A stretch of DNA of 64,000 bases, taken from the NCBI RefSeq assembly GCF_013283745.1, contig NZ_JABSTZ010000003.1, positions 413,963-477,962 on the forward strand, read 5' to 3'. This DNA comes from Aeromicrobium stalagmiti. Its GTDB lineage: Bacteria; Actinomycetota; Actinomycetes; Propionibacteriales; Nocardioidaceae. This document shows, piece by piece, positions 28,927 through 37,728 of this stretch; within the stretch, counting starts at the first letter, position 1, and every line of letters begins with the position of its first letter. Under the pieces are notes generated by a model. It was not told the origin of the DNA, did no database searches, and was given only the letters and a program-made list of their open reading frames with translations. The position numbers and the translations under genes were made by a program.

Positions 28927-30183
28927 TCACACCGCCACCGGGATGCGGACGCGCACCCTGAAACCGCCCTCGGGCCGCGGCCCGATCTCGTGGGAGCCGC
29001 CGTGCATGACGGCCCGCTCCCGGATGCCGGTCAGGCCGAAACCGCCCGACTCGACCGGTGCGTCGTCCCCGGTCGCGCGGCCGTCGTCGATGACCTCGAC
29101 CTCGACCGAGGCCGGCTCGTCGTCGCCCGCAGCCGTGTAGCGGACGACGACCTCGCCGACACCCGCACGGGCGTGGCGCCGCAGGTTGGCCACCGCCTCC
29201 TGCGCGATGCGGAACAACGAGAGGCTCACGGTCGGCGGCACCTCGAACGGCTCCCCCACCTGACGGAACGTGACCACCGGCGTCCCGTCAGGGCTTGCGA
29301 GCGTGTGGAGGTCGGCCAGCCCGGGCTGCGGCCCTCGACCGTCGTCGTCGCCGTCGGCGCGCAGGAGCCCGACGAGCTGGTGCATCTGCTGCACCGCCTG
29401 GCGCGACGACCGCTCGATGAGCTCGAGCGACTGCCGCGCGTCGTCGGGGCGCGACCCGATGATGCGGCTGGCCCCGGCGGCCTGCACGCCGATGCCACTG
29501 ACGTGGTGGGCCACCACGTCGTGCAGGTCACGGGCGATGCGCACACGCTCGGCCTGCACCGCGCTGTCACGGTCACGGTCCTGCGCCCGTCGTTGCGCCG
29601 CGGTCCGCTCGGCGATCTCCGCCTGCTGCCGGGCGCTGCGCCAGGCGCCGTGCCCCCAGGCCATGGCCCCGAAGAAGTAGATGACGTTGATCGCCAACGT
29701 GTAGGTGATCAGGGCGCCGTACCGGGGCAGCAGCCCGACCTGCGGCGCCGGCGCGGGAGCGTCGCGGACGAACTGCCACACCAGCCAGCCGAACATCGCC
29801 ACGATCACGAGCGCGCTCGTGACCAGCAGCGACCGCGGCCGGCGCGACCAGGCCCAGGCCGAGTAGAGCGAGACGAACAGGATGATCTGCAGCGTGAAGA
29901 TGACCCCCAGCATCGGCTGCCGCTCCCCGATGACGATGAAGATCGCCGACTCGGCGAGCAGGGTCGTCAGCGGGATGCGTCGTCGCCCGGCGAACAGCAG
30001 ACCGGCCAGCGCGAACAGCGCGTGCACCAGGAGTGGGTCCTTCAGCTCGACGCCGGCTCCGCTGCGCCACACCTCCAGCGAGACCACCGACAGGACCGCC
30101 GCGACGACGCCCCCGACGGTGTCGGCGCGCACCTGGGCAGGCGTGGGCGCGGGGCGGCTCCAGCGGCGATCCAGGTCCAGCAC
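28927..30183 (-). CDS. DesK/NarX-type sensor histidine kinase
   Basis: The protein has 418 residues. It has four to five N-terminal membrane helices (residues about 25-165) with only short loops, the arrangement of intramembrane-sensing kinases. A HisKA_3 dimerisation domain has the phospho-His in [14 protein letters not shown] near 225, and a C-terminal HATPase has [10 protein letters not shown] and [10 protein letters not shown]. Together with the next gene it would sense membrane state and control the ABC exporter. Confidence 0.93.
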   Translation of the reverse strand: MLDLDRRWSRPAPTPAQVRADTVGGVVAAVLSVVSLEVWRSGAGVELKDPLLVHALFALAGLLFAGRRRIPLTTLLAESAIFIVIGERQPMLGVIFTLQIILFVSLYSAWAWSRRPRSLLVTSALVIVAMFGWLVWQFVRDAPAPAPQVGLLPRYGALITYTLAINVIYFFGAMAWGHGAWRSARQQAEIAERTAAQRRAQDRDRDSAVQAERVRIARDLHDVVAHHVSGIGVQAAGASRIIGSRPDDARQSLELIERSSRQAVQQMHQLVGLLRADGDDDGRGPQPGLADLHTLASPDGTPVVTFRQVGEPFEVPPTVSLSLFRIAQEAVANLRRHARAGVGEVVVRYTAAGDDEPASVEVEVIDDGRATGDDAPVESGGFGLTGIRERAVMHGGSHEIGPRPEGGFRVRVRIPVAV

Positions 30184-30236
30184 AGGTCGAGCCTAGGCGA
30201 CGGCCTGTCGTTTCCCGACCGGCGTACAGTGGGAGC

Positions 30237-31187
30237 GTGACTATCGCACCTGAGGGCCGCAAGATGTTGCGCCTCGAAGTCCGCAACGCCGAGACCCCCA
30301 TCGAGAAGAAGCCCGCGTGGATCAAGACCCGGGCGAAGATGGGTCCTGAGTACAACGAGCTGATGAAGCTCGTGAAGGGCGAGGGCCTGCACACGGTCTG
30401 TCAGGAAGCCGGCTGCCCCAACATCTTCGAGTGCTGGGAGGACCGCGAGGCCACGTTCCTCATCGGCGGCGAACAGTGCACCCGTCGCTGCGACTTCTGC
30501 CAGATCGACACCGGCAAGCCCGATCCGCTGGATCGTGACGAGCCGCGCCGCGTCGCCGAGTCCGTGCAGAAGATGGAGCTGCGCTACGCCACGATCACCG
30601 GCGTCGCCCGTGACGACCTGCCTGACGGTGGCGCCTGGCTGTATGCCGAGACGGTCCGCAAGATCCACGAGCTCAACCCGGGCACCGGAGTCGAGAACCT
30701 CATCCCCGACTTCAACGGCATCCCCGAGCTGCTGACCGAGGTCTTCGAGTCGCGTCCCGAGGTGCTGGCGCACAACGTCGAGACGGTGCCGCGAATCTTC
30801 AAGCGCATCCGTCCCGCGTTCCGCTACGAGCGCTCGCTCGACGTCATCACCCAGGCGCGCGACTTCGGCCTGGTGACCAAGTCCAACCTGATCCTCGGCA
30901 TGGGCGAGACCCGCGAAGAGGTCAGCCAGGCACTGGTCGACCTGCACGAGGCCGGCTGCGACCTCATCACGATCACGCAGTACCTGCGCCCGTCCAAGCG
31001 CCACCACCCCGTCGAGCGGTGGGTCAAGCCCGAGGAGTTCGTCGAGCTCGCGGCCGAGGCCGACAAGATCGGCTTCGCCGGTGTCATGTCCGGTCCGCTC
31101 GTCCGCTCGTCCTACCGCGCGGGCAACCTCTACAAGCAGGCCATCGCCTCCGGACGCGGCATGGGCTCCGCAACCATCGCGCCGTAG
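30237..31187 (+). CDS. lipA: Lipoyl synthase (radical SAM)
   Basis: The protein has 316 residues and inserts two sulfurs into octanoyl groups on lipoyl domains. The auxiliary cluster cysteines lie in [12 protein letters not shown] near residue 55, and the radical SAM cluster in [10 protein letters not shown] (CxxxCxxC) near 82. GTG at 30237 has GGGAG immediately upstream and lies 53 bp from the divergent kinase gene. Both clusters require Fe-S delivery, possibly by the A-type carrier at 8.6 kb. Confidence 0.96.
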   Translation: MTIAPEGRKMLRLEVRNAETPIEKKPAWIKTRAKMGPEYNELMKLVKGEGLHTVCQEAGCPNIFECWEDREATFLIGGEQCTRRCDFCQIDTGKPDPLDRDEPRRVAESVQKMELRYATITGVARDDLPDGGAWLYAETVRKIHELNPGTGVENLIPDFNGIPELLTEVFESRPEVLAHNVETVPRIFKRIRPAFRYERSLDVITQARDFGLVTKSNLILGMGETREEVSQALVDLHEAGCDLITITQYLRPSKRHHPVERWVKPEEFVELAAEADKIGFAGVMSGPLVRSSYRAGNLYKQAIASGRGMGSATIAP

Positions 31188-31197
31188 ACTGACCGGC

Positions 31198-31905
31198 ATG
31201 TCCAACACCGTTCCCACCCCCGCCAAGGGCCGCATGGGCCAGATGCGCCAGGCCTACGCGATCACCAAGAAGAGCGACCGCAACATCGGTCTCATCCTCC
31301 TTCTGACGTTCCTCGTGGTGGGTGGCGCCTTCGGCGCGCTCGGATTCGTCCTGTTCGGGTCCGGCACGATCGGCCTGATCATCACGATCGTGTTCGCCCT
31401 GCTGACCGGTGTCCTGGGCGTGCTGATCGTCTTCGGTCGTCGCGCCGAGAAGGCTGCGTACGCGCAGGTCGAGGGCCAGCGGGGAGCCGCCGCCGGCGCG
31501 CTGCAGATGCTGCGCCGAGGCTGGGAGGTCAAGCCCGCCATCACGTTCAACAAGCAGCAGGACGTCGTCCACCGCGTCGTCGGACGTCCCGGCATCATCC
31601 TCGTCGGCGAGGGCAGTCCGTCGGCCGTGCGCGGCCTGCTCGCCGCGGCGATCAAGGACCACGCCCGCGTCGCGGGCGACGAGGTTCCGGTCATCCGCAT
31701 CGTCGTCGGCAAGGACGAGGGCCAGGTCCCGCTGACCAAGCTCGTCAAGCACATCAACAAGCTGCCCAAGAAGATCAAGCCGGCGCAGATGACCGATTTG
31801 ATCTACCGGCTCAAGGCGCTGGAGAAGACCCGTCCCGCCGCTCCCATGCCGCGTGGCCCCGTGCCGACGAGCATGAAGGGCCAGCGCAAGGCCATGCGCG
31901 GCTGA
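31198..31905 (+). CDS. DUF4191 membrane protein
   Basis: The protein has 235 residues. A basic N-terminus is followed by two membrane helices near residues 30-80, then a soluble basic domain ending in a Lys/Pro-rich tail. It matches the actinobacterial DUF4191 family (Rv2219), function unknown, always beside lipA. Its start is 10 bp after the lipA stop. Confidence 0.85.
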   Translation: MSNTVPTPAKGRMGQMRQAYAITKKSDRNIGLILLLTFLVVGGAFGALGFVLFGSGTIGLIITIVFALLTGVLGVLIVFGRRAEKAAYAQVEGQRGAAAGALQMLRRGWEVKPAITFNKQQDVVHRVVGRPGIILVGEGSPSAVRGLLAAAIKDHARVAGDEVPVIRIVVGKDEGQVPLTKLVKHINKLPKKIKPAQMTDLIYRLKALEKTRPAAPMPRGPVPTSMKGQRKAMRG

Positions 31906-31938
31906 TCCAGCCCGGTCTGATCCAGCCTTCGAGCTGAT

Positions 31939-32310
31939 CTAGCCGCGGACGACGCGCGATCCGGCCGCGAGGTCGTGCAGTCCTCGCTTGTCGTCGGTCA
32001 TGACGACGGCAGGCAGCACGATGCTGAGCAGCAGCGTGCGCAGCAGCGCGCGCGGCACGCCGATGGGCTGCCCGTTCACGTCCTCGACCCGCATGCCGAG
32101 GGCGCGCTTGCCGATGGACCGCCCGACCAGACCGGTCAGCACGCCGACCTCCACGACGAAGAACGCCAGGATGATGAACGTCTGGCTCGGGTCCTCGTCG
32201 ATCGGTGCCGGCGGATAGCTCACCCCGGTGAGCGCGACGGCACTGAGGGCCGCCACGATCCAGTCGACCAACAGCGATGCGATCCGGCGTCCGAGCGAGG
32301 GAATCTCCAC
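31939..32310 (-). CDS. RDD-family membrane protein
   Basis: The protein has 123 residues and three membrane helices. It has the RDD-family segments RRIASLLVDWIV and LVGRSIGKRALGMRV and ends in the DLAAGSRVV motif. GTG at 32310 is chosen because the family starts here (EIPSLGRRIASLLVDW). Some RDD proteins act as Na+/H+ antiporters, but the role is mostly unknown. It is divergent from glnA and shares the region that holds the GlnR-like box. Confidence 0.85.
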   Translation of the reverse strand: MEIPSLGRRIASLLVDWIVAALSAVALTGVSYPPAPIDEDPSQTFIILAFFVVEVGVLTGLVGRSIGKRALGMRVEDVNGQPIGVPRALLRTLLLSIVLPAVVMTDDKRGLHDLAAGSRVVRG

Positions 32311-32358
32311 CCCGTGAGCGTAGCGATCGAGTCCACGAATCACGGCCGGAGGGCACTT

Positions 32359-32396
32359 GTAACATTCTGGAAACAATCCCGAGACCGATGGGAAAC
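32359..32396 (+). promoter_or_regulatory. GlnR-type binding site upstream of glnA
   Basis: The bases read GTAAC-N6-GAAAC-N6-GAGAC-N6-GAAAC, which fits the published actinobacterial GlnR double-site consensus (gTnAc-n6-GaAAc-n6-GtnAC-n6-GAAAc) with a single off-base. It lies 90-127 bp before the glnA ATG and would bring nitrogen-limitation control of glutamine synthetase. Confidence 0.85.
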
Positions 32397-32485
32397 TGCA
32401 CGCTTCTAGCGTCGACGATACGGTGCAGTGACGCACTTACCTGCCGTATCGACAACGAAGGCCGCTGCGCGGCTGAGGAGGCCAC

Positions 32486-33907
32486 ATGTTCGGCAATGCC
32501 GACGACCTGTTCAAGTTCATCAAGGATGAGGGCGTCGAGTACCTCGACGTCCGCTTCACCGACCTGCCGGGCATCCAGCAGCAGGTCACCTTGCCTGCTT
32601 CGACCTTCGACGCCGACATGGTCGCCAACGGCGTCGCGTTCGACGGCTCGTCGATCCGCGGCTTCCAGACGATCGACCAGTCCGACATGGTGCTCTTCCC
32701 CGACGTCAAGACGGCGTACGTCGACCCGTTCAAGGCACGCAAGACCATTGCGATGGACTTCTTCGTCCACGACCCGATCACCGGCGAGGCCTACTCGCGC
32801 GACCCGCGCAACATCGCCCGCAAGGCCGAGGCCTACCTCGCGACGACCGGCATCGGTGACACGGCGTTCTTCGCCCCCGAGGCCGAGTTCTACATCTTCG
32901 ACCGTGTAAACTACGGCACCAGCGCCAACAAGTCGTTCTACGAGATCCAGTCGGCCGAGGCCGCCTGGTCCACCGGCGACGACATCAGCGACAACCGCGG
33001 CTACCAGGTCCGCTACAAGGGTGGCTACTTCCCGGTCGCGCCGACCGACAAGACGGCCGACCTGCGCAACGACATGATGTCCAACCTCACCAACGCCGGG
33101 CTCGTCCTCGAGCGCGGCCACCACGAGGTCGGCACCTCCGGCCAGGCCGAGATCAACTACAAGTTCGACACCCTGCTCAAGGCTGCCGACGACGTCATGA
33201 AGTTCAAGTACATCGTCCGCAACACCGCGTGGGCCAACGACAAGACGGTCACGTTCATGCCGAAGCCGATCTTCGGCGACAACGGCTCGGGCATGCACGT
33301 CCACCAGTCGATCTGGAACGACGGCAAGCCGCTGTTCTACGACGAGACCGGATACGGCGGACTGTCGGACCTCGCACGTCACTACATCGGCGGCATCCTG
33401 AAGCACGCGCCGTCGCTGCTGGCGTTCACCAACCCGTCGACCAACTCGTACCGTCGTCTGGTGCCGGGCTTCGAGGCCCCCATCGCGCTGGTCTACTCGG
33501 CGCGCAACCGGTCGGCCTGTGTCCGCATCCCGATCACGGGCTCGAACCCCAAGGCGAAGCGCATCGAGTTCCGTTGCCCCGACCCGTCCTCCAACCCGTA
33601 CCTCGCGTTCTCGGCGTTGCTGATGGCCGGCCTCGACGGCATCAAGAACAAGATCGAGCCGGCGGCCCCGATCGACAAGAACATCTACGAGCTGCCGCCG
33701 GAGGAGTACGAGGCCATCGACATGGTCCCGACCTCGCTCAACGCGGTGCTCGACTCGCTCGAGGCCGACCACGAGTTCCTCACCGCCGGTGACGTGTTCA
33801 CGCCCGACCTGATCGAGACGTGGATCGACTACAAGCGTCAGGAAGAGATCCTGCCCGTGCAGCTGCGCCCGCACCCGCACGAGTTCGAGCTCTACTACGA
33901 CATCTGA
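32486..33907 (+). CDS. glnA: Glutamine synthetase type I
   Basis: The protein has 473 residues and is the ATP-dependent ammonium-assimilating enzyme. Motifs are [16 protein letters not shown] near residue 50, the Glu/His metal and ATP sites in [19 protein letters not shown] near 265 and [10 protein letters not shown] near 340. The adenylylation Tyr is present in [12 protein letters not shown] near 400, so it is the adenylylatable GSI-beta form. Its last codons (EFELYYDI) form the left attachment site of the mobile element; the protein is left intact. Confidence 0.97.
   Translation: MFGNADDLFKFIKDEGVEYLDVRFTDLPGIQQQVTLPASTFDADMVANGVAFDGSSIRGFQTIDQSDMVLFPDVKTAYVDPFKARKTIAMDFFVHDPITGEAYSRDPRNIARKAEAYLATTGIGDTAFFAPEAEFYIFDRVNYGTSANKSFYEIQSAEAAWSTGDDISDNRGYQVRYKGGYFPVAPTDKTADLRNDMMSNLTNAGLVLERGHHEVGTSGQAEINYKFDTLLKAADDVMKFKYIVRNTAWANDKTVTFMPKPIFGDNGSGMHVHQSIWNDGKPLFYDETGYGGLSDLARHYIGGILKHAPSLLAFTNPSTNSYRRLVPGFEAPIALVYSARNRSACVRIPITGSNPKAKRIEFRCPDPSSNPYLAFSALLMAGLDGIKNKIEPAAPIDKNIYELPPEEYEAIDMVPTSLNAVLDSLEADHEFLTAGDVFTPDLIETWIDYKRQEEILPVQLRPHPHEFELYYDI
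33883..33905 (+). repeat. Left attachment repeat (attL core) at the end of glnA
   Basis: A 23-bp sequence from GTTCGAGCTC to CGACATCT that includes the last seven glnA codons. An identical copy lies at 60445-60467. The next base differs: the left copy continues to the TGA stop of glnA. Confidence 0.9.
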
Positions 33908-33922
33908 GTATCAGACGTCACG

Positions 33923-33956
33923 AAACCCCCGGGATTGCAGTACTTCCCGGGGGTTT
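33923..33956 (+). terminator. Element-borne glnA terminator
   Basis: A perfect 12-bp stem, AAACCCCCGGGA (33923-33934) with TCCCGGGGGTTT (33945-33956), is followed by TCTCTTTCT. It lies just inside the element and serves glnA after integration. Confidence 0.9.
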
Positions 33957-33976
33957 CTCTTTCTAGTCTGAGGTCA

Positions 33977-33999
33977 GATTCCGCAGGGATTCCGCAGGA
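33977..33999 (+). promoter_or_regulatory. Candidate integrase arm-type sites, left end
   Basis: Two copies of GATTCCGCAG at 33977 and 33988, 11 bp apart, lie 72 bp inside the left core. The same doublet, same orientation and same 11-bp period, is found near the right core. Arm-type sites of lambda/L5-like integrases show this layout. Confidence 0.75.
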
Positions 34000-34116
34000 C
34001 GTCCGCGCAACGTTCGAATTTGTGTCGATTCCTCCCGCGGAGCAACCACCAAGGCACGTCAGCTTTCCCCAACTATCACAGTTAGGGCGGCGTCAAAGTT
34101 ACCGGAATTGGTCGTA

Positions 34117-34133
34117 TTCCACATTGTGTGGAA
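34117..34133. promoter_or_regulatory. Palindromic operator of the toxin-antitoxin genes
   Basis: TTCCACA-TTG-TGTGGAA is a perfect 7-bp inverted repeat ending 18 bp before the antitoxin ATG. TATTCT at 34139 could be a -10 box with its -35 inside the palindrome. AbiEi-type antitoxins are known to bind inverted repeats at their own promoters. Confidence 0.6.
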
Positions 34134-34151
34134 CTTTGCTATTCTCGGAAA

Positions 34152-35276
34152 ATGACCGCAACGCGTATCCTGAGTCTGCCCCGCGAAGGATACGGGCCCG
34201 AGCCCCGCACCTCCGCGGACATCATGATGCTCATCGGTGCCAGAGTTCAGCTCCTCCTACCCAGCAGGTGGACCGTTGCCTTCACGACCTCCGTCGGTGC
34301 TCCCGACTCGGGATCAGACGCAACGTTGACGGTCGCTCGCGACGGCGAGACGGTCGTATCCTTCGACGCTGAGATCAAGCGGTCGATCACCCGGGGTGCC
34401 GTGCTGAGCATGACTGCCCGGCTCGAGGCGATGCGCGCATCCGACGGGCGAGTTCTCGTGGTGTCGCGGTACATCACACCCCGGGTGCGCGAAGAACTCC
34501 GTCAGCAGGGGATCTCGTACGCGGACGCGACGGGCAATCTGTTGCTGACCACCGTCGATCCGCTCATGCTCGTCAGCGACCGCGGAGCGACATCGGACCC
34601 GTGGAGCGGGCCGGGTCGTCCCACCACCAGTCTGAAGGGACTGCCAGCAACTCTGTTGGCACGCGCCTTGATCGATTACGCACCGCCGTACACAGTGTCG
34701 GAGCTGGCCAGGCTTGCAAAGACTTCACTCGGCGCGTCGTACCGGCTTGTCGACTACCTGGTGGCTGAAGGGATCGTGTCGCGTGCCGAGCGTGGGCCGA
34801 TCACCGCGGTGGACTGGCCGGAGCTGCTTCGCCGGTGGAGCGCCGACGCGAGGTACCTGGACACCAACACCACTCGTGGCTTTCTGGAGCCCCGCGGGCT
34901 GGATAGTCTCACCACCAACTTGGCACAAGCTGCGCCGGCCCAGCGCTACGCCGTGAGCGGATCGTTGGCGGCCCAGCCGTACGCACCCTTCGCCGAACCC
35001 CGGCTGGCGCTGCTCTACGCCGATGATCCTGTCGAACTGGCAGCAACGCTCGGACTGCGCGAAGTCGAGACCGGAGCGAACGTCCTCATGGCATCGCCTC
35101 GCTCCCCCACCGTCTTCGAACGCACGACAACATGGCAAGGCGTGACACTCGTGTCGCCCAGCCAAGCGGTCGCCGACCTCTTGAGTGGTCCGGGCCGAAA
35201 TCCCGCCGAGGGTGACCACCTGCTCGAATGGATGGAGAACAACGTCGACACTTGGAGGCTCAGCAGTGATCGTTGA
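34152..35276 (+). CDS. AbiEi-like antitoxin/transcriptional regulator (type IV TA)
   Basis: The protein has 374 residues. An N-terminal restriction-enzyme-like domain (FDAEIKRSITRGAVLSMTARLE, then VVSRYITPRVREELRQQGISYADATGNLLL) is followed by a winged-helix region near 185-230 (TVSELARLAKTSLGASYRLVDYLVAEGIVSR). The pattern resembles the antitoxin partner of MenT-type toxins (for example Rv2827c), from memory. Its 3' end overlaps the toxin start by 11 bp. GC and codon use are more relaxed than the flanking chromosome. ATG at 34152 is close behind the palindromic operator. Confidence 0.75.
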   Translation: MTATRILSLPREGYGPEPRTSADIMMLIGARVQLLLPSRWTVAFTTSVGAPDSGSDATLTVARDGETVVSFDAEIKRSITRGAVLSMTARLEAMRASDGRVLVVSRYITPRVREELRQQGISYADATGNLLLTTVDPLMLVSDRGATSDPWSGPGRPTTSLKGLPATLLARALIDYAPPYTVSELARLAKTSLGASYRLVDYLVAEGIVSRAERGPITAVDWPELLRRWSADARYLDTNTTRGFLEPRGLDSLTTNLAQAAPAQRYAVSGSLAAQPYAPFAEPRLALLYADDPVELAATLGLREVETGANVLMASPRSPTVFERTTTWQGVTLVSPSQAVADLLSGPGRNPAEGDHLLEWMENNVDTWRLSSDR

Positions 35277-36075
35277 GGCCCGTGCCGCACTGCTGGACGC
35301 GCTGGACGCGTTGGCTGCCCACCAAGACTCGGTGATTCTTGTTGGCGCCCAGGCGGTCTACCTCCACACCGGTCAGGCGTCGTTCGCCATTGCTGAGGCC
35401 ACGAAGGACTCGGATCTTGCCATCGACACTCGCGTACTCGGTGACAGTCCTCTGATCGAGGACGCCATGACGTCCGCCGGGTTCGTGCTCGATCCGACGA
35501 GCCGACAGCCAGGTGCCTGGATCTCTCCCAAGGGCGTTCCGGTCGATCTGATGGTGCCCGAGTTGCTCTCCGGTAAGCGAAGTCGCCGGGCGGCGAAGAT
35601 CCCGCCGCACGGCGGGCAGGCAGCACGACGCACCGTGGGTCTGGAGGCCGCAGTCGTCGATCACAATTCAAGGACTGTTGAGTCACTGGACGGCGATGGG
35701 CGGAGCGCGATCGTCCAGGTGGCCGGACCGGCAGCCTTGCTGGTGGCGAAACTGCACAAGATCGGTGAGCGCGTCGAGAGTCCAGACAGGCTGAACGACA
35801 AGGACGCGCATGACATCTACCGCCTGTTGGTCGCGACAACGACGGTCGACATGGCGACGGCGACTCGCAGACTCTTGGCCGACGACCTCTCAAGCGACGT
35901 CACCCGCGTTGCCGTAGGCCTGCTGCATACCTTGTTCGCCGAAGGACCAGAGTCGTTGGGATCGGTCATGGCTGGACGAGCCGAGGAGGGCGTGGGCCAA
36001 CCTGCGCTCGTCTCAGCGTCCGTCAGCTTCCTCGCTCAGGACCTGCTCGCCGAGCTGAGCGGCATGGACACCTGA
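35266..36075 (+). CDS. AbiEii/MenT-like nucleotidyltransferase toxin
   Basis: The protein has 269 residues with a nucleotidyltransferase fold: VGAQAVYLHTG near residue 25 and KDSDLAID near 45 supply the Gly-x and Asp-x-Asp catalytic pattern of DNA polymerase-beta-like transferases. AbiEii/MenT toxins of this fold add nucleotides to targets such as tRNA 3' ends. GTG at 35266 has GGAGG 8 bp upstream. The pair sits between the left end and the integrase, a position that would help keep the element in place. Confidence 0.75.
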   Translation: MIVEARAALLDALDALAAHQDSVILVGAQAVYLHTGQASFAIAEATKDSDLAIDTRVLGDSPLIEDAMTSAGFVLDPTSRQPGAWISPKGVPVDLMVPELLSGKRSRRAAKIPPHGGQAARRTVGLEAAVVDHNSRTVESLDGDGRSAIVQVAGPAALLVAKLHKIGERVESPDRLNDKDAHDIYRLLVATTTVDMATATRRLLADDLSSDVTRVAVGLLHTLFAEGPESLGSVMAGRAEEGVGQPALVSASVSFLAQDLLAELSGMDT

Positions 36076-36077
36076 GG

Positions 36078-37265
36078 TCAGGCGGTTCCCTGCACGCTTC
36101 CGTCGCCGCTCTTCCTACGCGTGAGGTAGACGGCCGCGACGGCTTCGCGAGAGGACTCGTCCCGATCCGGCCAGAGGTGGCTGTACGTGTCGAGCGTCGT
36201 CTTGGCGGATGCGTGGCGTAGCCGGGCCTGGACGACCTTCACGTCAAGGCCCGACGCGATCAGCAGTGACGCGAAGTAATGACGCAGGTCGTGGAAACGG
36301 AAGTCATCGGGAAGGTCGTCGATGGACTTGCGCGCGGCACGAATGCCCCGTTCGATGGTCCATGGCCCGCCCGGGTTGCGCCACTCGTCGGTGACGATCG
36401 ATTTTCCCTTACCGAGGCGGACCGCTTCTGCGAGTTCAAAGGCCATCTCCTGCGGGATGGGAATCGAAGAACGACTGATGTGGGACTTGAGCGGCCTGTC
36501 GGGCCATTGGATGGCGGGCGAGACGACCCCGCGCATGAAGTCCACGTCGCTTGGTCGCAGTGCGGCCGCCTCGGCGAGCCGGAGCCCAGCGTGGGCGCCG
36601 AGGAGGATGGCTGGTCGTACGCCAGGCGGCACCGCCTCGTAGATGGCCCAGATCTGTTCGGTCGTCGCCACATAGGGTCGCTGCTTCCCCATCCCCGGCG
36701 ACGTCCGTCGGGAGCACGGGTTGCGGGCCACGAGCCCGTCGTGGACGGCATCGCTGAAGAGCTGTGAGAGCCGCGCGTAGATCGCGTACACGTACGAGTC
36801 GGCGCGGCCTTCGGCTTTGAGCTTGGCTGTCCAGCTGCGAACATCCGACGGCTTCACTGCTGAGAGCGGAACGGCGTTGAAGTGGGCTCTGATGATCTTG
36901 ATGTGCACCTCGGCCTGACGCACCGTCGACTCGCGCCGGGTCCGGTAGCCCTCCAGCCAGACCTCGCACCACTCCCCTACCGTCATCCGAGCGGCCTTGG
37001 GATCAACATGGTCGCCGCGAAGCAGCGATGCCACTGCGGCGTCCAGCCACGACTTCGCATCAACCTTCCGCTTGAAGTGTCGGGTGTGTTCCTTGCCAGC
37101 GTCGTCGACATAGCGAGCTCGCCAGCGTGTCACTTTCCCAGCAACGGCGGATGGAACTTCGATCGAGTTGCCGTGCTCGTCCTTCGCACGTTTGGTCCAC
37201 CGGTCTTCGATGGATCCTCGCTGGTTGCGAGCTCGCATAGGAGTGGGTCTCGTCTGGCTAGTCAT
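36078..37265 (-). CDS. int: Tyrosine site-specific integrase
   Basis: The protein has 395 residues. An N-terminal arm-binding-like domain lies near residues 15-85 (TRWRARYVDDAGKEHTRHFKRKVDAKSWLD), a core-binding SAM-like domain near 95-185, then the catalytic domain: Arg in HAGLRLAEAAAL, HDLRHYFASLL, and the nucleophile Tyr in LRHASAKTTLDTYSHLWPD. It should recombine the 23-bp glnA core. It lies 2.2 kb inside the left end and reads toward it. Confidence 0.95.
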   Translation of the reverse strand: MTSQTRPTPMRARNQRGSIEDRWTKRAKDEHGNSIEVPSAVAGKVTRWRARYVDDAGKEHTRHFKRKVDAKSWLDAAVASLLRGDHVDPKAARMTVGEWCEVWLEGYRTRRESTVRQAEVHIKIIRAHFNAVPLSAVKPSDVRSWTAKLKAEGRADSYVYAIYARLSQLFSDAVHDGLVARNPCSRRTSPGMGKQRPYVATTEQIWAIYEAVPPGVRPAILLGAHAGLRLAEAAALRPSDVDFMRGVVSPAIQWPDRPLKSHISRSSIPIPQEMAFELAEAVRLGKGKSIVTDEWRNPGGPWTIERGIRAARKSIDDLPDDFRFHDLRHYFASLLIASGLDVKVVQARLRHASAKTTLDTYSHLWPDRDESSREAVAAVYLTRRKSGDGSVQGTA

Positions 37266-37325
37266 GACTACGGACTTACCGGCTCGGCTTGATGCGGTCC
37301 AGGGGCAATTGCCGATCTGTGGAAG

Positions 37326-37547
37326 TCATGGGAGGCGGCCTTCAGCTTCGGCACTCTGCTCGGTCAACCACGTCAGGACGTCCTGACGCCAGTACCGAAC
37401 GGCTCGTCCTACGCGGAACCCCTGGGGGCCGGTGCCGAGATGACGCCAGTAGCGAAGGGTGGCGATCGGAGCACGCACCATCGCCGACACCTCGTCGATG
37501 GTCATCAGCTCGTCGGTTGCGTGGTCAAGGTAGATGCGGTCGGTCAT
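37326..37547 (-). CDS. Excisionase-like HTH protein
   Basis: The protein has 73 residues. LMTIDEVSAMVRAPIATLRYWRHLGTGPQGFRVGRAVRYWRQDVLTWL is a MerR-like winged HTH of the HTH_17/excisionase family. ATG at 37547 has AGGAG 6 bp upstream. It lies 60 bp upstream of the integrase on the same strand, the usual place for a recombination directionality factor. Function as Xis is an inference from size and position. Confidence 0.82.
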   Translation of the reverse strand: MTDRIYLDHATDELMTIDEVSAMVRAPIATLRYWRHLGTGPQGFRVGRAVRYWRQDVLTWLTEQSAEAEGRLP

Positions 37548-37728
37548 GGTCTGCTCCTGTTTGTCGTGAACGGCTTGCTCCATACAGGCCCCCGTGCAGC
37601 TCTGAGCGGCCTCCACAAACACGAGAAACTCGACGAATCTGTCGATGCGTGATTTCGACCGCAGGAGGCAATGTCCCGGCACACCACTGCGAACGACCGC
37701 TTGTAGGCGTCTGCCTCGGGTCCAACTC

